Shown here piece after piece: positions 40,426 to 45,885 of a stretch of DNA of 45,885 bases. The position numbers and the translations under genes are program-made. The notes below the pieces were generated by a model that ran no database searches, was not told where the DNA came from, and saw only the letters and a list, made by a program, of their open reading frames with translations. The number at the start of each line of letters is the position of its first letter. The first letter of the stretch is position 1. The DNA comes from Micromonospora sonchi (GTDB lineage Bacteria > Actinomycetota > Actinomycetes > Mycobacteriales > Micromonosporaceae), in the NCBI RefSeq assembly GCF_014646235.1, contig NZ_BMNB01000041.1:1-45885 (forward strand). Direction: 5' to 3'.

Positions 40426-43191
40426 TCAGTGGGCTGGACGGGGGTCGGCGCAGTTGATGCCCGCGTGTTCCTTGGTCAGCACGGTCGTCACCGTCTCGCC
40501 GTTGAGCGACCCGGTGGCGCGGATGGTCGCTGAGCCGGCCGAGATTGCGGTCGCTCGGGTGTTGAACTGCTGGAAGGCGTTCGCACCCGGCGCGACGTCG
40601 GCGAAGGACCTGCTGCCGTACGCGCTCTCCAGGGCGATGGTCACGGCCGCGTCGTGGTCGTTGAACGCCTGCACCCCGACGTACGCCTTACCCGCCACGC
40701 ACCGCACCTGCACGGTGGTCGTCAGCGGCAGCTCCTTCGGGTCGTACACCTTCTTCTTGTGGTGGTTGTCGCCGCTGCCGTCGGGCTGGTAGCCGTTCTC
40801 CACGTTGCCCGCCGCGTCCACCGCGAACCAGTGCAGGGTCGTGCCGGCCGGGACGGTCAGCGTCTCCCCGCCCTCCCGGACGCCCGCCGAACCGTAGAGG
40901 GTCGACTCGTACGTCGGGCGGGTGCCGTCGACGGTGTAGAAGACCGCCGCCGGTTCGCTGGTTTCGAAGGTCACGTCGACCATGCCGGCCGTGGCGCTCC
41001 CCTCGACGTTCACCGAGCTGGTCGGCGCCGCCTCGTCGGTGTCGAAGTCGCGGGCCACCCGCAGCATCTCGACCAGGCCGTTGGAGAACTCCAGCGTCTC
41101 CTCGTGCCCCGAGGCCCAGGCCGGCTGGAAGGACGTGCCGACCTCGAAGTTCCAGGCGTAGATGCCGTACCTGTACCAGAGCATGTCGCCGGAGTTGCCG
41201 GCCGCCGAGTAGAGCACGTCGGCGATCGGGCCGGTACGCGCCGGGGTGACCGCCAGGTTGCGGTGCCGCTTGATGGCGGTGAGGATCCGCGACGAGGCAC
41301 CCCAGAACAGCGACTCCTCGGCCAGCGTCGGCCGCGGCGCGGAGATCCGGCCCGGGGTCGCGTACGAGCCGGGCGACCACATGAAGTAGTTGCCCGAGGA
41401 GTGCAGGTTCATCGAGAACTTGATGTTCCCCCGGGCGGCCAGCCAGTCGACGTTCTTGTTCTCCGGCTCGGACAGCTCGCTGGGCCCCGCGTACGTGTCG
41501 CTGGTGCAACTGGCCGAGGCGCCGGAGTAGCCGTCGAAGAGGCTGTACTCGGTGTAGTTGCGGTTGTTGTCGACACCCCACGAGTTGCGGGCGAGGAAGT
41601 CGGCGTTCCCCGTCGTCGGGCAGTGGTTGGTCATGTTCCGACGCTGCGAGTTGTAGTCGTAGAACGAGTAGTGCCCGCCGTCCGGGTTGACCGACGGGGC
41701 GATCCAGATGTCCAGGTTGTCCACCAGCTCGCGGGTGTTCGCGTCACTGGCGTAGTTACGCAGCAGCCGCTCCGCGGTCTCGACGGTGACCAGCGGCGGG
41801 ACCCACTCCCGCGCGTGTTCCTGCGCGTAGGCCAGCACGCCGATCTTCGAACCGTCGCGCTGCTTGCCGATCCGGATGGCGTACACCGTGTGCGGCTCGC
41901 GGGAAACCGACGCCGGCGCGGAGAGGCCGTCCGACAGCATGGTCCGGGTGGCCGGCGCGACCACGCCGGTGCCCGCGTTGCCCCGATAGGTGTACGCGTT
42001 CAGCAGGGTGCCCGCCTGCGCGTTGAGCGCGGCGGCGACCTCGGCGGCGGTGCTGGTCACCGCGCCGGAGGCGTTGGTGGCCAGGCTGACCCGCACGTCG
42101 TTGCCGGTGACGGTCACCGTCAGGGGCGAGTCGGCGGCGCCGGGGTTGGCCAGTTCCACCGAGACGTTGTTGCCGCCCTCGTGGCCCCAGGCCAGTGAGT
42201 CGACGCCGATGCGGCTGGCGTTGGCGGTGCCGAGCACAGCCTGCGCCTTACGCCGGTAGCCGTTGGTCTGGTACGGCAACTCGACGATCTCGGCGAGGTT
42301 CGGGTACTGCGCGGCCAGCGTCTTGATCCGGGCGTACAGCTCGGTGGGGGTCAGGTAGCTGGTGACGAAGTCCTTCTGGTAGCCCGGTCCCTCGGGGGAG
42401 TCGCCCGAGATCGGCAGCCACTCCTTCACCTTGGCCACGGCGACGTCACCGGTGGGGCTGGTGATCTGCACGTACTCCGGCCGGCTGGTCACGTTCGCCG
42501 CGCCCCGGTGGTACATGTAGACCCCGGCGTCGACGAAGCGGGTGATGCTCTGCGTACCGCCGGAACCCATCTCGGTGCCCGGCCCGCTGTCCCGCTGCAC
42601 GGTGAGCGCGGTGCTGGCGTTCTGTCCCTGCGCCCACTTCGCCTCCACCGACAGCACCTGGCTGGTGCCGTTGGTGTAGTAGTCGGCACGGATGATCTTC
42701 ACATCGGAGACGGCCGCGCGGGCTGCCCCTCCCGCCTCGGCGTTGAACTCCTGGTTGTCGGCCAGGTGCTCGGCGATGGTCGCCTCACGCTCGGCGATCC
42801 GGGCCCTGGAGTCGGCCGGGGTGTGCAGGACCCTCCCAAAGGTGAAGCCGGCGGCGGTCAGGGTAGCGACCTCGTTACCGGTCACCACGGCGTGCACGAC
42901 GATCCCGTCCTCGGTCCGGTCGACGTGGTGATCGAGATCGACACCGGTGGCCACCAGCGCGTCCATCTCGTCGTTGTCGGCCAGCAGGACCTCGATGACG
43001 TTGGCCTGCTCGTCGGCGAGCCGGCCGAGGTCGGGGGTGACGAAGTCGGCGGCGGGTGCGGGTGCGGCGGCCTGCGGCACGACGGCCACCGCCGGCGGGC
43101 TGGCCAGCAGCAGTACGGCGGCGCCGGTGGCCACTGCGGCGGACACGGGTAGTCGGTGGCGCCACCGGGCACCTGTGCGGGAAACGGACAT
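40426..43191 (-). CDS. Secreted M14 zinc carboxypeptidase with C-terminal accessory domains
   Basis: A 921-residue secreted protein. It has a signal peptide (1-37), a propeptide-like region (50-270) and a split M14 domain (275-760). Zinc ligands are His459 and Glu462 in AQEHAREW, with the His in FSMNLHSSGNYF. Further motifs are the substrate Asn-Arg in VDNNRNYTEY and the catalytic Glu in YAWNFEVGTSF. About 100 residues (323-421, AWGHEGGNNVSVELANPG...) are inserted ahead of the catalytic core as a beta-rich module. A chitobiase-type Ig-like domain (about 775-830, VFYTVDGTRPTYESTLYG) and a terminal beta-domain follow. Its role is extracellular protein degradation. ATG 43191 is set by the signal peptide. 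Confidence 0.92.
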   Translation of the reverse strand: MSVSRTGARWRHRLPVSAAVATGAAVLLLASPPAVAVVPQAAAPAPAADFVTPDLGRLADEQANVIEVLLADNDEMDALVATGVDLDHHVDRTEDGIVVHAVVTGNEVATLTAAGFTFGRVLHTPADSRARIAEREATIAEHLADNQEFNAEAGGAARAAVSDVKIIRADYYTNGTSQVLSVEAKWAQGQNASTALTVQRDSGPGTEMGSGGTQSITRFVDAGVYMYHRGAANVTSRPEYVQITSPTGDVAVAKVKEWLPISGDSPEGPGYQKDFVTSYLTPTELYARIKTLAAQYPNLAEIVELPYQTNGYRRKAQAVLGTANASRIGVDSLAWGHEGGNNVSVELANPGAADSPLTVTVTGNDVRVSLATNASGAVTSTAAEVAAALNAQAGTLLNAYTYRGNAGTGVVAPATRTMLSDGLSAPASVSREPHTVYAIRIGKQRDGSKIGVLAYAQEHAREWVPPLVTVETAERLLRNYASDANTRELVDNLDIWIAPSVNPDGGHYSFYDYNSQRRNMTNHCPTTGNADFLARNSWGVDNNRNYTEYSLFDGYSGASASCTSDTYAGPSELSEPENKNVDWLAARGNIKFSMNLHSSGNYFMWSPGSYATPGRISAPRPTLAEESLFWGASSRILTAIKRHRNLAVTPARTGPIADVLYSAAGNSGDMLWYRYGIYAWNFEVGTSFQPAWASGHEETLEFSNGLVEMLRVARDFDTDEAAPTSSVNVEGSATAGMVDVTFETSEPAAVFYTVDGTRPTYESTLYGSAGVREGGETLTVPAGTTLHWFAVDAAGNVENGYQPDGSGDNHHKKKVYDPKELPLTTTVQVRCVAGKAYVGVQAFNDHDAAVTIALESAYGSRSFADVAPGANAFQQFNTRATAISAGSATIRATGSLNGETVTTVLTKEHAGINCADPRPAH

Positions 43192-43519
43192 GAGGCTTGT
43201 GGCCCCTCTTCTCGGCGCGCGGCAGGGATATGGGGGTTCGCGTGCCTCGCCTCGGCTGTCCTGCGCTCCGTTCACCAGCCAGGAGGGCACGCCCGGCGTC
43301 GACGCCGCCCGCATCGCCGATTACCCAGCGTCGCCCACCCGGCACATAGGAGTGATCAGGTTGCGAACATCTTTCGCCCAGGGATGGTGATCTGTCAATC
43401 ATTCCGAGCGCTGGGCAGGTGAGCCCGCACACCTCTGGTCAAACGGCCCGCTACCTGCGTTTGACCTGCGGGCAGACTGGAGACAGGAGCCTGAGGCTCG
43501 AAACGAGGGGGGATCACGC
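43192..43519. promoter_or_regulatory. Divergent intergenic region with interlocked inverted repeats
   Basis: This region of 328 bases has no gene that I see. Near the right end, GGTCAAACG (43438-43446) pairs with CGTTTGACC (43459-43467), while GCCCGC (43447-43452) inside that loop pairs with GCGGGC (43469-43474) downstream. As RNA this is an H-type pseudoknot layout; as DNA the first pair may be an operator. It lies 45 bases before the start at 43520. Promoters for both flanking genes must be here but are not clear. Confidence 0.35.
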
Positions 43520-43843
43520 GTGTCCGACAACGCCGACCGACCAAGCCACGTCACCGACCGTCCGGACGAGGTCAGCGATCCGCTGCTGTGGCGGCTCGCC
43601 CTGGATGTCGCCGACGCCCACGCACCGAACGGGGACGGCGGCTGCGTCCACCTGATCTGCGCCGGTCAGGAGTGGCCCTGCGAGCCGTGGCAGCAGGCCC
43701 AGCGTGCGCTCAGCCTGGCCCAGGGTGGCCCGGCCGACGAGGCGGAGACGCCGGAGAACTCGCAGCACAGCGGCTGGCCCGCCCCCACCGCGCTGCCCAA
43801 CTGGGCACCCGACCGCTGGGGCCACGAGTCGGCGGCTGCCTGA
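43520..43843 (+). CDS. Hypothetical actinobacterial protein
   Basis: A 107-residue soluble protein with a GTG start and GAGGGGGG ribosome site. Residues 20-55 hold a compact conserved-looking segment (DPLLWRLALDVADAHAPN, CVHLICAGQEWPCEPW) with two Cys and several Trp. The remainder is polar and probably disordered. I do not recognise a family with known function. It is followed after 43 bases by the HTH gene, which has its own promoter. Confidence 0.65.
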   Translation: MSDNADRPSHVTDRPDEVSDPLLWRLALDVADAHAPNGDGGCVHLICAGQEWPCEPWQQAQRALSLAQGGPADEAETPENSQHSGWPAPTALPNWAPDRWGHESAAA

Positions 43844-43865
43844 CACCCTACCCACGCCTCAACGG

Positions 43866-43886
43866 TTGTCAATGTAGCGTTGACAG
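43866..43886. promoter_or_regulatory. Palindromic operator copy 1
   Basis: TTGTCAA-N7-TTGACAG ends at the base before the ATG of the HTH gene. A -10 box, TAGCGT (43875-43880), lies inside it 6 bases before the ATG and predicts a leaderless transcript. A protein bound here would block the promoter. The same palindrome, with the same spacing, recurs at 44424-44444. Confidence 0.65.
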
Positions 43887-44441
43887 ATGCGTGATCCGCT
43901 GGACCACCGCGCCGTGGAGTACCTGACCGAGCACCCCTGCGTCGACTGCGGCCAAGCCGACCTGGACGTCGATCTCACCCGGCTCGCCGCGGTCCCGTCG
44001 GCCCGCGAGCGGCTCGACGACACCGAACTCGACCTCATCGACCGGGTCCGACAGGGCGGCGCGACCTGGGCCCAGGTCGCCGAGGCCCTCGGGCTGAGCA
44101 GCCGGCAGGCCGCCGAGCAACGCCGCCAGCGGCTGGCCGCCGCGCGGCAGGCCCGTCGGGCAGCGGCCGACCGGCACCTGCCGAGCGAGGTCGCCGCCCT
44201 GCGGAGGCACCTCGCCGGCCTGGGACGCTGGATCGAGGCGGACCGCCACTGGGACGCCCGCTTCCCCCGAGCCGCGCTGACCCGGCGTACCGCCTCGCTC
44301 GCGCTGGCGGCCGAGCCGGGCGGCCTGTACGACCTGGCCCGGCACGTCGCCGCCGACCTCACCCGGTCCGCACCGGCGCTACCTCGGCCGGTACGCGTCC
44401 TCGCCCGGGATCTCACCGCCGCCTTGTCAACGTCTCATTGA
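43887..44441 (+). CDS. HTH protein, likely regulator of the following transporter
   Basis: A 184-residue protein. A Cys pair (CVDCGQ, residues 18-23) sits near the start. Residues 45-90 form a sigma-70 region-4-like helix-turn-helix: LDLIDRVRQGGATWAQVAEALGLSSRQAAEQRRQRL. The rest is helical and Arg-rich. It is flanked by two identical-type palindromes, one over its own -10 box and one at its 3' end before the MFS gene. This is the classic layout of an autoregulated local repressor controlling an efflux pump. Regulation is inferred from these sites. Confidence 0.78.
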   Translation: MRDPLDHRAVEYLTEHPCVDCGQADLDVDLTRLAAVPSARERLDDTELDLIDRVRQGGATWAQVAEALGLSSRQAAEQRRQRLAAARQARRAAADRHLPSEVAALRRHLAGLGRWIEADRHWDARFPRAALTRRTASLALAAEPGGLYDLARHVAADLTRSAPALPRPVRVLARDLTAALSTSH

Positions 44442-44444
44442 CAG
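44424..44444. promoter_or_regulatory. Palindromic operator copy 2
   Basis: TTGTCAA-N7-TTGACAG lies across the stop codon of the HTH gene and upstream of the MFS start. Both 7-base arms match copy 1; the spacer differs. TTGACA (44438-44443) may also be the -35 of the transporter promoter. Confidence 0.65.
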
Positions 44445-44521
44445 TTGCCACCCAGCCTTGCCTCGATGCAACTCAATGGCCAGGCTGTGAGTCACCTCGA
44501 CTCAACCCCTGGGAGCGGCTC

Positions 44522-45787
44522 GTGCGGCGCAACGCGGTCCTCTTCGTGGCGGTGTCGCTGCTCTCCGGCTTCGGCGGCAGTGCCATGGCCCTGGTCACCG
44601 GCCTCTGGATCTTCGACCTCACCGGCTCCCCCAGCCTGGCCGCGCTCGCCGGCATCTGTGTGTACGCCCCGGCCCTCGCCGGCCCGTGGCTCGGCGGCCT
44701 CGTCGACCGGCTGCCCCGACGCCTGGTCGTCGTCGCCGCCAACCTCACCCTGGCGGTCGCCCTGCCCACCCTGCTGGCGGTCCACGGGCCCGGCCAGGTG
44801 TGGCTCCTCTACGTCGTGTCCACCGTCTACGGCGTGGCGTACGTCCTGATCGACGCCGGGGAGAGCGCCCTGCTGCCCGCCGCGCTGCCCCCCGCCGAAC
44901 TCGGCGATGTCAACGGCTGGCGTTCCAGCGCCCAGGAGGGTGCCAAGCTGGTGGCCCCGCTGGCCGGCGCCGGCCTGTACGCCTGGCAGGGCGGCCCGTT
45001 GGTCGCGCTGCTCGCCGCCGGACTGCCGGCCCTGTCCGCCGCCCTCTACGCCGCGCTGCGCCTGACCGGCACGCCACCCCCCGCCGCGCCGCGCTTGCTC
45101 GACACGCCACCCTCTGCCACGCCGCGCTTGCTCGACACGCTGCCCCCTGCCGCGCCGCGTTCCCGGAGTGTGCGGGCCGGCATCGCGGTGCTGTTCGGGT
45201 CGCCGGCGATCCGGCTACCGGTGTGCCTGGCCGCCGTGGCGATCGGCATGTCCGGCTTCGCCACCGCCGCCGGGTACGCCGTCGTCACCGAACTCCTCGG
45301 CCTGCCGGTCACGTTCCTCGGCGTACTGGTCAGCGCCCAGGGCGTCGGCTCGGTGGCTGGCGGGCTGGTCGTCGGCCGGCTGATCGCCCGGTACCGCCCG
45401 ACGGCCGTGGCCGTCGCCGGCACGGTGCTGTTCGGCCTGAGCTGCCTGGGCCGTTGCCTGCCCTGGTGGCCGGCGGTGGTGGCCACGTCGGTCGTGGCCG
45501 GCGTCGGGCTGCCGTGGGCCCTCGTCGCGGCCACCACCGCCGTGCAGACGCACAGTCCCGACGCGTTGCTCGGCCGGGTCGCCGCGAGCGCCAACACGGT
45601 CATGTTCGGGCCGATAGCGGTGGCGACCCCGCTCGGTTCGGCCGCCGTGCTGCTGGGCGCACGGCCACCTCTCCTCCTCGCCGCCGCCGGCTGCCTCGCG
45701 GCCGCGGCGCTGACCTGGCGTACCGGACAGCGGGCGGCGAATATCGCTGTGGGCGTTAAGAGGGCATCTCGGTTGGGTTTGATCTAG
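44522..45787 (+). CDS. MFS transporter, tail altered by an insertion sequence
   Basis: A 421-residue major facilitator protein from GTG 44522, which has GGGAGC upstream and directly precedes helix 1 (VRRNAVLFVAVSLLSGFGG); a TTG at 44438 would add a non-membrane leader inside the operator. About 12 helices are visible, with the MFS loop motif GGLVDRLPRRLVV after helix 2. The central cytoplasmic loop contains an 11-residue direct repeat (PPAAPRLLDT type). Relatives of this subfamily export small molecules. The last residues (GVKRASRLGLI) look foreign: they are encoded by DNA that probably belongs to the adjoining IS element, so the native C-terminus is lost, although all helices remain. Confidence 0.85.
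   Translation: MRRNAVLFVAVSLLSGFGGSAMALVTGLWIFDLTGSPSLAALAGICVYAPALAGPWLGGLVDRLPRRLVVVAANLTLAVALPTLLAVHGPGQVWLLYVVSTVYGVAYVLIDAGESALLPAALPPAELGDVNGWRSSAQEGAKLVAPLAGAGLYAWQGGPLVALLAAGLPALSAALYAALRLTGTPPPAAPRLLDTPPSATPRLLDTLPPAAPRSRSVRAGIAVLFGSPAIRLPVCLAAVAIGMSGFATAAGYAVVTELLGLPVTFLGVLVSAQGVGSVAGGLVVGRLIARYRPTAVAVAGTVLFGLSCLGRCLPWWPAVVATSVVAGVGLPWALVAATTAVQTHSPDALLGRVAASANTVMFGPIAVATPLGSAAVLLGARPPLLLAAAGCLAAAALTWRTGQRAANIAVGVKRASRLGLI
45071..45159 (+). repeat. 33-base tandem repeat in the transporter loop
   Basis: Two full units (45071-45103 and 45104-45136) and a partial third (45137-45159) encode TPPPAAPRLLD-type units in the central loop of the MFS protein. The number of units could vary between strains without a frame change. 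Confidence 0.75.
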
Positions 45788-45844
45788 TACACGCTGGTTG
45801 GTGTGGTGCTGGGATCGGGCGGCAGGGGTCGGAATGATCGATGT

Positions 45845-45885
45845 ATGACGACCCCTCGCCGTCCGTATCGCACTGATCTGTCCGA
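45845..45885 (+). mobile_element. Start of an IS5-family transposase (cut by window end)
   Basis: The last 41 bases begin an ATG frame, MTTPRRPYRTDLSD, which is the typical opening of IS5-type transposases (RRPYPSDLSDEQW...). The DNA from about 45755 to 45844, including GTTAAGAGGGCATCTCGG, is unlike the transporter gene in composition and is probably the left end of the element. The right end lies outside the window. Confidence 0.65.

Noticed and set aside
1..45885. tRNA, rRNA and CRISPR search by eye
   Set aside because: No cloverleaf-like T-loop sequence, rRNA motif or regularly spaced repeats were seen.

Overview
The window is high-GC DNA with dense coding, frequent GTG/TTG starts, many 4-base ATGA/GTGA stop-start overlaps and a purely actinobacterial gene repertoire: EACC1 plus caspase/STAND, a putidaredoxin-type P450 set, a Tat-type isomerase, a secreted M14 peptidase, and an HTH-bearing N-6 methylase. 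It looks like the chromosome of a mycelial actinomycete, probably Micromonosporaceae. That placement is an inference from gene content; there is no rRNA or other marker. I saw no tRNA, rRNA or CRISPR array.

Layout. (1) 1-1790: small, partly eroded genes: a membrane protein lacking its last helix, a micro-gene split by TGA, a hypothetical protein and a truncated zinc-ribbon gene. (2) 1711-8721, minus strand: a conflict operon (EACC1, then caspase-nSTAND1-TM-WD40) and an HTH/N-6 adenine methylase. (3) 8821-12729: a DUF4352 lipoprotein, two tandem copies of a small unknown gene, a DUF2071 protein and a GH15 glucoamylase/trehalase-like enzyme. (4) 13044-16176: a secreted PQQ sugar dehydrogenase with a PKD domain and a Tat-type sugar isomerase/epimerase-like protein, behind a nested palindromic operator.

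(5) 16311-28945 is the most interesting part. A rightward pair (Pycsar-type membrane effector PycTM and a membrane-anchored Ser/Thr kinase) faces a leftward seven-gene operon: class III nucleotide cyclase, P-loop NTPase, SPFH-like/vWA protein, TerY-like vWA protein, PP2C phosphatase, second membrane kinase, and a Crp/Fnr regulator with an intact-looking cyclic-nucleotide pocket. Four of its six junctions overlap. The cyclase tail and the NTPase N-terminal region carry matching Gly-rich GGD/GGN-K motifs like those of NLR-associated amyloid signalling. Upstream lies a decayed cyclase/PP2C copy. The island is bracketed by direct copies of the 3' end of the isomerase gene: intact on the left, a twice-deleted remnant on the right. 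I read it as a horizontally acquired, cyclic-nucleotide-coupled kinase/phosphatase conflict system that does not match one named system I know.

(6) 29157-35277: a catabolic P450 operon (CYP199-like P450, dihydroxyacetone-kinase-type kinase, ferredoxin reductase, 2Fe-2S ferredoxin), with an HtaA-domain protein and an AraC regulator. (7) 35486-39719: ABM monooxygenase, VOC protein, AraC-type regulator, CapA-like lipoprotein, an M15-like peptidase with a peptidoglycan-binding region and collagen-like tail, and a six-helix membrane protein. (8) 39770-45885: a secreted protein and an M14 carboxypeptidase, a small unknown gene, an HTH protein and an MFS transporter that share a palindromic operator, and the start of an IS5-type transposase that appears to have cut the transporter tail.
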